From Actibacterium sp. XHP0104 (GTDB taxonomy: Bacteria > Pseudomonadota > Alphaproteobacteria > Rhodobacterales > Rhodobacteraceae), in contig NZ_JAOWLE010000006.1 of assembly GCF_025751515.1 (NCBI RefSeq), forward strand, positions 112,692-176,691: DNA of 64,000 nucleotides. The letters run 5' to 3'. The position numbers were made by a program, and so were the translations under genes. Below are positions 1-9,632 of the stretch, one piece after another; the stretch's first letter is position 1; the number at the start of each line of letters is the position of its first letter. The notes beneath the pieces were generated by a model. It searched no databases. It worked only from the letters and a program-made list of their open reading frames with translations, and was not told where the DNA came from.

Positions 1-72
1 CAGCATTCCTTGTGTCGGGGCGCAGGATACGCCGTTGCGGACACTTGGCAAGAAAACTGTCACAAATTTGTC

Positions 73-97
73 GGGCCGGCGCCGATTGCGCCAGCCC
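73..97 (-). terminator. Probable terminator of the glyS operon
   Basis: Just past the glyS stop codon on the minus strand, arms at 88-97 and 73-82 pair over ten positions (one G-U) around a five-base loop. The T-tract after it is weak (AAATTTG), so Rho-independent function is probable rather than certain. Bases 1-72 show no gene I can support. Confidence 0.55.
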
Positions 98-103
98 GGC
101 CGG

Positions 104-2359
104 TCAGCCCTCGACCCGCGTCAGGTCGGCGACCTGCAGGCAGGTTTCGCGGATACGGTGCAAAAGGTTCAGCCGGTTGCGGCGCACGATCTCGTTGTCG
201 GTGTTGACCTGGACGGCCTCAAAGAACGCGTCGATCGGCGCGCGCAGGGCGGCCATGGCGCCCATGGCGGTGGCGAAATCTTCGTCCTGCAAGGCGCCCG
301 AGATCACGCCGCGCGCGGTATCCAGCGCGTCGAACAGGGCGGTTTCGCTGGCATCCTCGGCGAATTTGATGTCGGCGCCAAAGCGGTACTCGACCCCGTC
401 CTTTTCCTCGGCCTGGGTGAGGATGTTGTTGGCCCGCTTGAAGCCCTGCAACAGGTTGTCGCCATCCTCGGTCGCCAGGAAGGCGCCCAGCGCGCGGGCG
501 CGGTTGACCAGCAACAACAGGTCGTCATTGCCGGGCATGGCGACACAGGCGTCGATCACGTCATGGCGCAGGCCCTCATCGCGCAGGTGCACCTTGAGGC
601 GGTCGTGGAAAAAGGCCAGCAGATCGGCGCTGACTTGCGGCAGGCTGGCGCGCAGATTGCCCAGCCAGGTGCCCTCTTCGACCTCGAATGCCTGATCCTT
701 GTCCTTGGCCAGCTTGTCTGCCACCGCGTGGAAGGCCGCGCCAAAGACGCCGTGATCGGCGATCTCGTCAACCATCTGGGTCAGGAAATAGGCATCGCGC
801 TCGGCCACGGTGTCGGTGTTCAGCGCAACGGTATGGGCCAGCATTTGGGTATCGATCAGCCGTTCCAGCCTGACGCGCAGATCATTGCCCAGAACGGTGC
901 GGATGATGCCCAGCGCCGCGCGGCGCAGCGCATAGGGGTCTTTGCTGCCGGTCGGTTTCTCGTCAATCGCCCAGAACCCGGTCAGCGTATCCATCTTGTC
1001 GGCCATCGACACGGCGATCGACACCGGGTTTTGCGGCAGGTCGTCCGAGGGGCCAAGCGGCTTGTAATGCATCTCGGCGGCTTCGGCGATATCGGCGCTC
1101 AGGCCAGCCTCGGCGGCGTAATAGCGACCCATGATGCCTTGCAGTTCGGGGAACTCATAAACCATTTCCGAGGCCAGATCGGCCTTGGCGACCTCTGCGG
1201 CCTTGCGGGCCGTGGCGGCATCGGCACCGACCAGCGGGGCGATGGTTTCGGCCAGGTCGGCAATGCGGCCCACCCGCGCGCCCTGGGTGCCCAGCGCGTT
1301 GTGGAAGGTGACGTTATCGAGCTTGTCCAGCCAGGCCTGCATGCCCGCCTTGGCGATGCGCAGGTCGTTTTCCCAAAAGAACTTGGCATCCGACAGACGC
1401 GCCGACAGCACCTTTTGGTTGCCGGCCAGGATGGTCGCGCCCTGATCGGCGGTTTCGCGGTTGGCAACGGTGATGAATTTCACGATCTTGCGGGTCTTGG
1501 GGTCGCGCACCGAGAAGAACTTCTGGTGCTCGCGCATGCTGGTTTGCAACACTTCGGCGGGCAGGCCCAGAAAGGCGGCGCCGATCTCGCCCATCAGCAC
1601 GACGGGCCATTCGACCAGACCCGAGACCTCGGCCAAGAGGCCACGATCTTCGACCACTTCAAGGCCCTGCGCGAATGCCATGTTGGTGGCGTCGTGCCAG
1701 ATATGTTCGGCGCGCTCGGCGGCATCCAGCACCACATGCGCCTTTTTCAGCTTGGCGGCATAGTCGTCAAACGACGACACGCGGATTTCGCCCGGCGCCA
1801 TGAACCGGTGGCCCTGGGTGGTGTTGCCGGCGGTGATACCGTCGATGGACAGCGGCACAACCTCGGCACCGTCCTCACGCGTCAGGATGCAGATGATCGA
1901 ATGCAGCGGGCGCACCCAGCGCAGGCTGCCCGCACCCCAGCGCATGGATTTGGGCCAGGGGAAGTTGCGGATTGCGCCTTCCAGCGCCTCGGCCACGATC
2001 TCGGGCGCCTTGCGGCCCTCTTTGGTGATGGTGGCGAAATAGACCTGGCCCTTTTTGTCGTCACGCACCTCGAGCTGGTCCTTGCTCAGGCCGGTGGCGC
2101 GCAGGAACCCCTCCAGCGCCTTTTCGGGCGCGTCGGTGCGCGGGCCCTTGCGTTCCTCGCGCAGGGTCGGGCTTTCCTCGGTCAGGCCCTCGACGGTCAG
2201 GCACAGGCGGCGCGGGGTCGAGAAGGCCCCGGCCGATTGATAGGTCAGCCCGGCCTCGACCAGCGCGTCGGTCATCAGCTTTTTCAGATCCTCGGCCGCC
2301 TTGCCCTGCATGCGGGCCGGGATTTCCTCGGAAAACAGTTCAATCAGAAGATCGGGCAT
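104..2359 (-). CDS. glyS: Glycine--tRNA ligase beta subunit
   Basis: This is the large subunit of the bacterial alpha2beta2 glycyl-tRNA synthetase, which charges tRNA-Gly in the cytoplasm. The 751-residue product opens with [18 protein letters not shown], the characteristic beta-subunit start, and has the usual length of about 690-750 residues. Internal blocks typical of the family include GHRFMAPGEI and SMREHQKFFSV, and the C-terminal part is the tRNA-binding arm. It is the last gene of the unit glyQ, DUF6446 gene, glyS. Its ATG directly abuts the stop of the preceding small gene, which suggests translational coupling. Identity is secure. Confidence 0.97.
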   Translation of the reverse strand: MPDLLIELFSEEIPARMQGKAAEDLKKLMTDALVEAGLTYQSAGAFSTPRRLCLTVEGLTEESPTLREERKGPRTDAPEKALEGFLRATGLSKDQLEVRDDKKGQVYFATITKEGRKAPEIVAEALEGAIRNFPWPKSMRWGAGSLRWVRPLHSIICILTREDGAEVVPLSIDGITAGNTTQGHRFMAPGEIRVSSFDDYAAKLKKAHVVLDAAERAEHIWHDATNMAFAQGLEVVEDRGLLAEVSGLVEWPVVLMGEIGAAFLGLPAEVLQTSMREHQKFFSVRDPKTRKIVKFITVANRETADQGATILAGNQKVLSARLSDAKFFWENDLRIAKAGMQAWLDKLDNVTFHNALGTQGARVGRIADLAETIAPLVGADAATARKAAEVAKADLASEMVYEFPELQGIMGRYYAAEAGLSADIAEAAEMHYKPLGPSDDLPQNPVSIAVSMADKMDTLTGFWAIDEKPTGSKDPYALRRAALGIIRTVLGNDLRVRLERLIDTQMLAHTVALNTDTVAERDAYFLTQMVDEIADHGVFGAAFHAVADKLAKDKDQAFEVEEGTWLGNLRASLPQVSADLLAFFHDRLKVHLRDEGLRHDVIDACVAMPGNDDLLLLVNRARALGAFLATEDGDNLLQGFKRANNILTQAEEKDGVEYRFGADIKFAEDASETALFDALDTARGVISGALQDEDFATAMGAMAALRAPIDAFFEAVQVNTDNEIVRRNRLNLLHRIRETCLQVADLTRVEG

Positions 2360-2889
2360 CAGTGGTTCTCCGGCTTGGGCGGGCAGCCCTCGGGGGCGGG
2401 TTTGCCTTCAAAGACAACCTCGCCGCAATGGTTGATCTGGTTCCAGGCCACGGCCCGGCCATCGGCGAAAACCGCGACGATACGGTCGATGCCGTAGTGC
2501 ACGTTTTCCTGCCCCAGAAAGGCAATGGCGTCGCCGCTTTCCAGCGCGGCACCGATTTCGTCGGCGTCATAGCAATCGAACCAGCCCGGCGTGACCAGCG
2601 GCACGGCATCGTCGCGCATGACATAGGTCTCGGTCAGCGTGGCCAGCGCGGTGGGCATGGTGAAACAGGCGCGAAAGCGCAGCGGGCTGCTGGTGGCGTC
2701 GATGCCCTGGAAACCGGCGACGGGCACGCGCTCGGCCTGGCCGGTGGTCAGCGAGGTCAGGCGCACCTCGGCGGCGGGGGCCGTCACGGGCACCTCGTCG
2801 TAATAGGCATAGACTTGCAGGTAATACATCGCCGCGCCGGCGATCAGGGCAGTCGCAATCATCACAATGGCCAGTATCTTGCCGCTCAC
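2359..2889 (-). CDS. DUF6446 family membrane-anchored protein between glyQ and glyS
   Basis: A 176-residue protein with one N-terminal membrane segment (about residues 5-25, [20 protein letters not shown]) followed by a soluble, presumably periplasmic domain. It holds several cysteines (CFTM, WFDCYD, INHCGEV, EGCPP) that could form disulfides. I chose the GTG at 2889, which overlaps the glyQ TGA as GTGA; any longer start would run into glyQ in another frame. From memory it matches DUF6446, a family found in Rhodobacterales at this same position. No function is known. It is very likely co-transcribed and translationally coupled with both synthetase genes, but nothing in its sequence suggests a role in aminoacylation. 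Confidence 0.8.
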   Translation of the reverse strand: MSGKILAIVMIATALIAGAAMYYLQVYAYYDEVPVTAPAAEVRLTSLTTGQAERVPVAGFQGIDATSSPLRFRACFTMPTALATLTETYVMRDDAVPLVTPGWFDCYDADEIGAALESGDAIAFLGQENVHYGIDRIVAVFADGRAVAWNQINHCGEVVFEGKPAPEGCPPKPENH

Positions 2890-3806
2890 GCCGCGCCTCC
2901 GGCTTCGGTCTGGACAAAGGCGTCGGCACAGCGTTTGGCCAGCGCCCGCACCCGGCCGATATAGGCCTGACGTTCGGTGACCGAGATCACGCCGCGCGCG
3001 TCCAGCAGGTTGAAAAGATGGCTGGCCTTGATGCACTGATCATAGGCGGGGTGGGCCATGATGATCTTTTTGCCGGTTTTGGGATCATCGATGGGATGCG
3101 ACAGGATCGCCTCGCATTCCTGTTCGGCCTCTTCGAAATGCTTGAGCAGGATGTCGGTGTTCGCCACGTCAAAGTTAAAGCGCGAATATTCGGCCTCGGT
3201 CTGGCGGAACACATCGCCATAGGTCAGCGCGATCGGCGCGTCGGGGTCGTTGAAGGGCATGTCCATCACATGATCAACGCCCAGCACATACATGGCCAGA
3301 CGTTCCAGACCATAGGTCAGCTCGCCCGAGACCGGTTTGCAGTCATGGCCGCCCACCTGCTGGAAATAGGTGAACTGCGACACTTCCATGCCGTCGCACC
3401 AGACCTCCCAGCCCAGACCCCAGGCGCCCAGCGTCGGGCTTTCCCAGTCATCCTCGACAAAGCGGATATCGTGCAGGTCGGCGTCGATGCCGATGGCCTT
3501 GAGGCTGCCCAGATACAGCTCTTGCAGATCGGGCGGCGAGGGTTTGATCAGCACCTGGTACTGATAGTAATGCTGCAGGCGGTTGGGGTTCTCGCCATAG
3601 CGGCCATCGGTGGGGCGGCGCGAGGGCTGCACATAGGCCGCGGCCCAGGCGTTAGAGCCCAGCGCGCGCAGCGTGGTCGCGGGGTGGAACGTGCCGGCGC
3701 CCACCTCCATGTCATAGGGTTGCAGCACCGCACAGCCCTTGGCCGCCCAGTAATTCTGCAGCCGCAGGATGATGTCCTGGAAACTCCGGGGTTTGCTGTC
3801 GCTCAT
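2886..3806 (-). CDS. glyQ: Glycine--tRNA ligase alpha subunit
   Basis: Catalytic alpha subunit of the tetrameric glycyl-tRNA synthetase, a class II enzyme that forms glycyl-adenylate. The 306-residue product starts [20 protein letters not shown] and contains the typical blocks [38 protein letters not shown] and [19 protein letters not shown]. An upstream in-frame extension to 3866 exists, but the ATG at 3806 matches the family N-terminus. It is the first gene of the operon, and its stop overlaps the GTG of the DUF6446 gene by four bases. Promoter elements should lie in 3807-3963, shared with the divergent gene at 3964; none stands out. Confidence 0.97.
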   Translation of the reverse strand: MSDSKPRSFQDIILRLQNYWAAKGCAVLQPYDMEVGAGTFHPATTLRALGSNAWAAAYVQPSRRPTDGRYGENPNRLQHYYQYQVLIKPSPPDLQELYLGSLKAIGIDADLHDIRFVEDDWESPTLGAWGLGWEVWCDGMEVSQFTYFQQVGGHDCKPVSGELTYGLERLAMYVLGVDHVMDMPFNDPDAPIALTYGDVFRQTEAEYSRFNFDVANTDILLKHFEEAEQECEAILSHPIDDPKTGKKIIMAHPAYDQCIKASHLFNLLDARGVISVTERQAYIGRVRALAKRCADAFVQTEAGGAA

Positions 3807-3963
3807 GATCTCTGGCCTGCCTGACGAAACAAGGGCTTCAATAGGCAAGGCGCGCGGCGGGGTCAACGGGCGCGCGGATTATTGGGGTGCATTGGCTGAT
3901 GGCTCTGATAGGCTCTGGCCGGATTCGAGCACCACCACAGAACGAACAGGGACAAAAGACGCG

Positions 3964-5691
3964 ATGCGCAAAGTAATTTCACTCGTAATTCTGGTTATGA
4001 TCTGGGCCCTGCCCGCTGCCGCGCAAGACCGAGTCTGGTTACAGATCGAGGCGCAGCCGACGCTGCGCGAGGCCCAAGAGGCGGCGCGCGGTTATGCCGC
4101 CACTCTGGATGACGTGGCCGGGTTTCAGCTGCGCTCGGGGTGGTATGCGATTGCGCTGGGGCCCTATACGGCGGACGAGGCCCCTGCCCTGCTGCAACAG
4201 CTGCGCCGCAGCGGCCAGGTGCCGGGCGATGCCTATGTCGCCGATGGCGGCAATTTCCGTCAGCAATTCTGGCCCGCGGGCAATGCCAACATGGCCGCCG
4301 CGCAGCCCGTCGAACAACCCGCCGCCCCCGATCAGCCCAGCCTGAGCGTGCGGCCCGTCACTGACGAGACCCCCGTCGAGGCACGCCGGTCCGAGGCGCA
4401 GCTAAGCCGCGAAGAACGGATGCTGCTGCAAGAGGCGCTGAAATGGGAAGGGTTCTATAACTCGGCCATTGATGGTGCCTTCGGCCGCGGCACCCGCGCC
4501 TCGATGGCCGACTATCAGGCGGCGCGCGGCTATGAGGCCACCGGCGTGCTGACCTCCCGCCAGCGGGCCGAGCTGGTCGAGACCTATCAGGCGCAATTCG
4601 CCGCGCTGGGTCTGGCCACCGTTGACGCGCCCGAGGCCGGCATCCGCATCACCCTGCCCGCCGGCATGGTGGCGTTCTCGCGGTTCGAGCCGCCCTTCGC
4701 GCATTACGACAGCACCGGCGACAGCGGCGTGCGGGTTCTGCTGATCAGCCAGACCGGCGATCAGGACACACTGCATGCGCTTTACGACGTGATGCAGACG
4801 CTCGAGATCGTGCCGCTTGAGGGCGCGCGCGAGCGCAACCGCGAAGATTTCGTGCTGACCGGGCAGAATGACAGCCTGCAGTCCTACACCTACGCCGCGC
4901 TGAGTGACGGGATGGTCAAGGGCTTTACCCTGGTCTGGCGCCCCGAAGACGAAAAGCTGATGAGCCATGCCGCGCAGGTGATGCGCGACAGCTTTGCGCC
5001 TTATGGCGGCGCGCTTGATCCGATGCTGGGGCAAGGCTCGGCCGACCAGACGCCCGACCTGATGTCGGGCCTGGAAATCCGCCGTCCGCAGGTCACGCGC
5101 AGCGGGTTCTATGTCGATGGCGCCGGCACGGTTCTGACCACGCTGGACGGGCTGGCCCAGTGCCAGCGCATCACCATCGGCGACGACACAGAGGCGCAAA
5201 TCTCGGGCAGTGACTCGACGCTGGGACTGGCTGTTTTGAAACCTGTGCAGCGCCTGGCCCCGCTGCGCCATGCCGCGTTCCAGACTGGCATTCCCCGCCT
5301 GCAATCCGAGGTGGCCGTCGCCGGCTATTCCTATGGCGATACGCTGGGCCTGCCGGTGCTGACCTACGGCACGCTGGCCGATCTGCGTGGCCTCGCGGGC
5401 GAAGAGACCGTGAACCGGCTTGAGATCGAGACCCTGCCCGGCGATACGGGCGGGCCGGTTCTGGACGTGTCGGGCGCGGTTCTGGGCCTGTTGCTGCCGC
5501 AGGGTGGCGGTGACGGCCGGGTTCTGCCGCAGGCGGTGAACTTTGCCGCGCCGGTGACGGTGATCGCCGAATTCCTGTCATCGAACGGGATCGAGATGGC
5601 CGCCTCTGACAGCACTGCGACCGCGCTGGCGCCGGTCGATCTGGCGGCGCAGGCCTCGGATATGACCGTGCTGGTGTCGTGCTGGAACTAA
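3964..5691 (+). CDS. Secreted SPOR/peptidoglycan-binding protein with degenerate trypsin-like domain
   Basis: A 575-residue exported protein. Residues 1-20 form a signal peptide (cleavage after LPAAA), about 23-105 resemble a SPOR repeat, about 150-215 are a PG_binding_1 domain (EALKWEGFYNSAIDGAFGRG), 225-365 are an unassigned beta-rich region, and 375-545 have the fold pattern of a trypsin/HtrA protease. Aligned by eye to HtrA, all three catalytic positions differ: His is D395 (VLTTLDGLA), Asp is G421 (STLGLAVLKP) and Ser is T495 (GDTGGP). It is therefore probably a peptidoglycan-associated pseudoprotease, although annotation pipelines call such proteins serine proteases. The ATG at 3964 directly precedes the signal peptide. 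It is transcribed alone, divergent from glyQ. Confidence 0.8.
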   Translation: MRKVISLVILVMIWALPAAAQDRVWLQIEAQPTLREAQEAARGYAATLDDVAGFQLRSGWYAIALGPYTADEAPALLQQLRRSGQVPGDAYVADGGNFRQQFWPAGNANMAAAQPVEQPAAPDQPSLSVRPVTDETPVEARRSEAQLSREERMLLQEALKWEGFYNSAIDGAFGRGTRASMADYQAARGYEATGVLTSRQRAELVETYQAQFAALGLATVDAPEAGIRITLPAGMVAFSRFEPPFAHYDSTGDSGVRVLLISQTGDQDTLHALYDVMQTLEIVPLEGARERNREDFVLTGQNDSLQSYTYAALSDGMVKGFTLVWRPEDEKLMSHAAQVMRDSFAPYGGALDPMLGQGSADQTPDLMSGLEIRRPQVTRSGFYVDGAGTVLTTLDGLAQCQRITIGDDTEAQISGSDSTLGLAVLKPVQRLAPLRHAAFQTGIPRLQSEVAVAGYSYGDTLGLPVLTYGTLADLRGLAGEETVNRLEIETLPGDTGGPVLDVSGAVLGLLLPQGGGDGRVLPQAVNFAAPVTVIAEFLSSNGIEMAASDSTATALAPVDLAAQASDMTVLVSCWN

Positions 5692-5697
5692 GCCTTG

Positions 5698-5720
5698 GCG
5701 CCCGCCCTCGTGGCGGGCGC
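5698..5720. terminator. Hairpin between convergent genes
   Basis: A perfect nine-base-pair stem (GCGCCCGCC/GGCGGGCGC) with a five-base loop lies in the 31-base gap between two convergent genes. It could end transcription from either side, but there is no T-tract. Confidence 0.5.
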
Positions 5721-5722
5721 GC

Positions 5723-7171
5723 TCAGTTGCGCCAGAAATGGACCGAGAACAGCGCGTAGACGACCAGCAATTCCAGCCGCCCCACCAGCATCGCCGCCGA
5801 CAACAGCCATTTGGCCGTATCATTCAGCGTGGCAAAGTTGCCCGCCGGGCCGATCGTGTCGCCCAGGCCGGGGCCGATGTTCGCCAGCGCCGTCGCCGCG
5901 CCCGACACCGCCGTCACGAAGTCCAGCCCCGTCATCGCCAGCAGCACCGACAGCACCCCCAGCGACACGGTGAACAGCACGAAGAACGCCATGACCGAGG
6001 ACAGAACCTCTTCGGTCACGGGGCGGCCGTCATAGCGCGGGGTAAAGATGCCATGGGGCGCGTAGATCCGGCGGATCTGGGTCTTGATCGACGCGAACAA
6101 GAGCTGGAACCGGAACACCTTGATCGAACAACAGGTCGATCCGGCGCAGCCGCCGATCAGCCCCAGGAAAAAGAACACCACCACCGGGAAGGCGCCCCAG
6201 AGCTGGTAATCGACCGAGGCATAGCCGGTGCCGGTCATGATCGAGGTGACATTGAACGTGGCCTCTCGGAACGCGTGTTCCAGATGGTCGTCATTGGCCA
6301 GCACACGATAAAGGGTCATCACGACGATCAGCACGGCGATCGTCCACAAAAAGGCGCGCACCTGGCTGTCGGTAAAGATCGGCCGCGTGGCCCCCGCCAT
6401 CAGCTGCACGTAGCGCACGAACGGCAGGCTGGCCAGAACCATGAAGACCGCGGCCACGTATTCGGCGGGGCCCTGAAACGTGCCGAACGAGGAATCATAG
6501 GTCGAAAACCCACCGGTCGACATGGTGGTTAGCGCGTGGTTGACGGCATCGAACGGCCCCAAGCCAACAACCAGATAGGTCAGGAAACACACGATGGTCA
6601 GAGCGAGATAGGCGATCGAGATCCGCTGGGCGATCTGCGCCGCGCGGGGCAACACCTTGCCGCCGGTGTCAAAGGCCTCGGAGCGGAAGATCTGCATCCC
6701 CCCGACCTTGAGTTCGGGCAGGAACACCATGGCCACGACGATGATGCCCACGCCGCCGAACCATTGCAGCATCGAGCGCCACAGCAACAGCCCTTCGGGC
6801 AGGTGATCAAGCCCGGTGAACACGGTCGAACCGGTGGTGGTCAGGCCCGACATGGCCTCGAAGAATGCATCGACCATCCGCGCCTCGGTCGCGCCGATCA
6901 TGAACGGAATGGCGCCAAAGACCGGCAGCACCAGCCACACGCCCGAGGTCAGCAGAAAGGTCTGTTGCAGGGTCAGCGTTTCCTTGACCCCGTTGGCGCA
7001 GGCCATGGCCAGCACCCCGCCGACGATCACGGTAAAGGCGGCGGATTCCAGAAAGACCGGCCACTGGCCGTTTTCCTGCCAAAGGTCCAGCCCCAGCGGC
7101 AACAGCATGGTTGCGCCCAGAGCGACTACAAGAAGGCCGATGACATATCCTACCGGGCGCAGATCAATCAT
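5723..7171 (-). CDS. trkH: Trk-type potassium uptake protein TrkH
   Basis: Membrane subunit of the Trk K+ uptake system, a TrkH/KtrB superfamily protein with four MPM repeats. The 482-residue product starts MIDLRPVGYVIGLLVVALGA, has many hydrophobic segments, and shows filter-like glycine motifs such as MSGLTTTGSTVF and TTMSTGGFSTYDSS. A TTG 36 bases upstream is in frame, but the ATG at 7171 fits the family start. It follows folE2 by 40 bases on the same strand, so the two may be co-transcribed. The regulatory TrkA partner is not in the window. Confidence 0.93.
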   Translation of the reverse strand: MIDLRPVGYVIGLLVVALGATMLLPLGLDLWQENGQWPVFLESAAFTVIVGGVLAMACANGVKETLTLQQTFLLTSGVWLVLPVFGAIPFMIGATEARMVDAFFEAMSGLTTTGSTVFTGLDHLPEGLLLWRSMLQWFGGVGIIVVAMVFLPELKVGGMQIFRSEAFDTGGKVLPRAAQIAQRISIAYLALTIVCFLTYLVVGLGPFDAVNHALTTMSTGGFSTYDSSFGTFQGPAEYVAAVFMVLASLPFVRYVQLMAGATRPIFTDSQVRAFLWTIAVLIVVMTLYRVLANDDHLEHAFREATFNVTSIMTGTGYASVDYQLWGAFPVVVFFFLGLIGGCAGSTCCSIKVFRFQLLFASIKTQIRRIYAPHGIFTPRYDGRPVTEEVLSSVMAFFVLFTVSLGVLSVLLAMTGLDFVTAVSGAATALANIGPGLGDTIGPAGNFATLNDTAKWLLSAAMLVGRLELLVVYALFSVHFWRN

Positions 7172-7211
7172 GGCCGAAGGCTTGGCGATTGCCGCACGGG
7201 CTGTCAAGCCA

Positions 7212-8300
7212 TCAGCCGCGATGGATCAGCGAGGCAAAGAGCGTCGGATCAAGGCTGAGGCTGTCGAACGTTTCGCCCTCGGACAGCACGCTGACGGCAT
7301 CGTGGCTGTGCAGGCTTTCCTGGTGGCTGGCCACCACGCGGAAATCGCCGACACGCGGATCGGCGCGCAGCTGCTCGCAAAACAGCCGCACCGCATCCTC
7401 GACAAAGATCGGGTTGGCGGCGTTCAGCTCGGCAAAGGCCTGTTCGTCCTCGCGCTTGACCATGACCTGGGTTTCGGTCGGCACGGCGGCGCGGCAGAGG
7501 TCGATCAGGTCTTCGAACCACAGGCAGTCTGCGTCCTCTTTCGCGACCACCGACACCCGCGCGACCGAGCGTTGGGCATGCGGCGTCGCCAATTGCCCGC
7601 GCGTACGGCGCGCATGTTCGGATAGTTCAAGAGAACAGGGGCAGGTCGACGAGTACACATAGTCGAGATGTATGATCTTTCTGGTCACACCAGCCCGTTC
7701 AACCAGCTCTAGCGCGATGTCGTAATACTGAAAACCCGCCAGGCCCGACCGCAAAGACCGCATCATGACGGGAAACGAGAACCGCATCAGGATGCGCGCG
7801 TCCAGGCTGTCGAGGTCGCGCTTGTAATCCTCGAGCGCGGCCGAGATCACCTCGAAGCTGAAGGCGCGTTCCGAGTGTTTGTAAAAGCTGCGCATGATCC
7901 GGGACATGTTGATGCCCTTTTTCTCGGCCTCCAGGCTGACGGTGCCGGTGACCGAGGCCTCCAGCGTCAGGTCGCCATTGTCGCGGGTGCGAAAGCGGAT
8001 CGGCAGACGAAAGTTCGAGATGCCCACATGCTGAATGGTGCTTTGAGCGCCTCGGATCAGGCTGGCGGGGCCGTTTTGCAGGTCGGGCAGCGAGGCCTTG
8101 TAGGCCGGGTCGACCTGGAAATCGTCCGGATAGTCGGTGCGGAGCGGCAGGCCATTATCACCCGTTCCGGGCAGGATCGCCCCGATCGCCCGCGCCAGCG
8201 CCGCAAAATCCGCATCGGTTGCGCCATCGGCCCAGCGTTTCAGCAGGGCCACGGCCTCTTCGGCCTCTTCGCGGTCGGGCGTGCGGTCATGAATATTCAT
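7212..8300 (-). CDS. folE2: GTP cyclohydrolase FolE2
   Basis: Type IB GTP cyclohydrolase, converting GTP to 7,8-dihydroneopterin triphosphate for folate and queuosine-type pathways. FolE2 uses Zn or Mn and can replace FolE when zinc is scarce. The 362-residue product has the family block STCPCSLELSEHARRTRGQ, with the metal-binding Cys, and the C-terminal block NPIFVEDAVRLFCEQLR. The ATG at 8300 has a purine-rich Shine-Dalgarno (AAGGGGAAG) nearby; an extension to 8330 has none. It lies 91 bases after metZ and before trkH on the same strand. No Zur-like operator was obvious upstream. Confidence 0.95.
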   Translation of the reverse strand: MNIHDRTPDREEAEEAVALLKRWADGATDADFAALARAIGAILPGTGDNGLPLRTDYPDDFQVDPAYKASLPDLQNGPASLIRGAQSTIQHVGISNFRLPIRFRTRDNGDLTLEASVTGTVSLEAEKKGINMSRIMRSFYKHSERAFSFEVISAALEDYKRDLDSLDARILMRFSFPVMMRSLRSGLAGFQYYDIALELVERAGVTRKIIHLDYVYSSTCPCSLELSEHARRTRGQLATPHAQRSVARVSVVAKEDADCLWFEDLIDLCRAAVPTETQVMVKREDEQAFAELNAANPIFVEDAVRLFCEQLRADPRVGDFRVVASHQESLHSHDAVSVLSEGETFDSLSLDPTLFASLIHRG

Positions 8301-8391
8301 CTGGCTTCCCCTTCGGGCGCGTGGACACATAATGTAAGAGCTTGGCGCGAATTTACCAATGTCTCATGTCCGATACGCGCCCGCAGGCGGA

Positions 8392-9570
8392 TCAGATCAT
8401 TTTCAGCGCCGAGGTGATGTCAGTCAGCAGGTCATCGGCATCTTCCAGCCCCACCGACAGCCGCACCAGGCCGGGCGCGATGCCCAGCAGGTCTTTCTGA
8501 TCCTGCGGCAGGCGCTGGTGGGTGGTGGTCGCCGGATGGGTGATGATGCTTTTGGCGTCGCCCAGGTTGTTCGAGATCGTCACGATCTCGAGCGCGTTCA
8601 GAAAGCGGAACGCGCCGGCCTGTCCGCCTGTCACCTCAAGCGACAGAACCGTGCCGCCAGAGCCGGTCTGGGCCATGGCCAGATCGTGCTGCGGATGTGC
8701 CTTGAGGCCCGGATAGATCACCCGCGACAGCTTGGGGTGGCCTTCCAGGGCGGTCGCCAGTTTCAGCGCGCTGTCGGCCTGGGCGCGCACGCGCAGGTCC
8801 ATGGTTTCCAGCCCCTTGAGCATGACCCAGGCGTTGAACGGGCTGAGCGCGCCGCCGGTATGTTTCAGGTAGGGTTCCAGTTTGCCGCGAATATAGTCGC
8901 GGCTGCCCAGCACGACGCCGCCCAGACAGCGCCCCTGCCCGTCGATATGCTTGGTGGCCGAATAAACCACCACATCGGCGCCCAGCGCGAAGGCGTTGGA
9001 AAAGACCGGCGTTGCGAACACGTTATCAACGATCACGATCGCGCCCACCGCATGGGCCAGGTCACAGACCGATTTCAGGTCGATCACCTCGAGCGTGGGG
9101 TTCGACACCGATTCAAGGAACACCGCCGCCGTGCCGGGGCGCAGCGCGGCGCGCCACTGATCCAGATCGGTGCCGTCGACCAGGGTGATCTCGACCCCGA
9201 AACGGGCCAGGATGTCTTCGAGGATATAGAGGCACGACCCAAACAGCGCCCGCGCCGCGACCACGTGATCGCCGGCCTTGACCACGCTGGTCAGCGCGCC
9301 GTTGACGGCGGCCATGCCCGATGCGGTGGCAAAGGCATCCTCGGCACCTTCCAGCGCGGCGATGCGTTCCTCGAACATGCGCACGGTCGGGTTGCCGTAA
9401 CGGGCATAGATGAATTCATCCTCGCCCAGTTCGACAAACCGGGCCTCGGCCTGCTCGGCCGTGTCATAGACGAACCCTTGCGTCAGATAGATCGCCTCGG
9501 CCACCTCGCCATACTGGCTGCGGCGGATCCCGGCGTGGATCTGTTGCGTGCGTTTGCTCCACTTTGACAT
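8392..9570 (-). CDS. metZ: O-succinylhomoserine sulfhydrylase
   Basis: PLP enzyme of the Cys/Met metabolism family that makes homocysteine from O-succinylhomoserine and sulfide. The 392-residue protein has the PLP lysine K207 in SATKHIDGQGR, the upstream EARFVELGEDEFIYARYGNP block and SVSNPTLEVIDL. MetZ, MetB and MetY share this fold; I prefer metZ from overall likeness and from the SAM-II riboswitch upstream, which in alphaproteobacteria usually controls metA or metZ. The ATG at 9570 is chosen because the longer frame to 9591 would lie inside the leader next to the terminator. Expression should fall when S-adenosylmethionine is abundant. Confidence 0.9.
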   Translation of the reverse strand: MSKWSKRTQQIHAGIRRSQYGEVAEAIYLTQGFVYDTAEQAEARFVELGEDEFIYARYGNPTVRMFEERIAALEGAEDAFATASGMAAVNGALTSVVKAGDHVVAARALFGSCLYILEDILARFGVEITLVDGTDLDQWRAALRPGTAAVFLESVSNPTLEVIDLKSVCDLAHAVGAIVIVDNVFATPVFSNAFALGADVVVYSATKHIDGQGRCLGGVVLGSRDYIRGKLEPYLKHTGGALSPFNAWVMLKGLETMDLRVRAQADSALKLATALEGHPKLSRVIYPGLKAHPQHDLAMAQTGSGGTVLSLEVTGGQAGAFRFLNALEIVTISNNLGDAKSIITHPATTTHQRLPQDQKDLLGIAPGLVRLSVGLEDADDLLTDITSALKMI

Positions 9571-9593
9571 CGCGCGTCCCCTTTGCGCCAAAT

Positions 9594-9622
9594 AAAAAAC
9601 CCCCGACCGGTAAAGGCGGGGG
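9594..9622 (-). terminator. Leader terminator upstream of metZ
   Basis: Read on the minus strand, CCCCCG and CGGGGG arms flank a short loop and are followed at once by TTTTTTATT, a textbook intrinsic terminator. It sits between the SAM-II aptamer and the metZ start, so it probably acts as the regulated switch: a transcription attenuator of metZ. Confidence 0.85.
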
Positions 9623-9632
9623 CATTTTCCCT

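Noticed and set aside
35..2497. An 820-codon open frame on the plus strand across glyS
   Set aside because: It is antisense to a certain gene; high GC keeps the reverse frame open, and the translation is low-complexity with no family resemblance.
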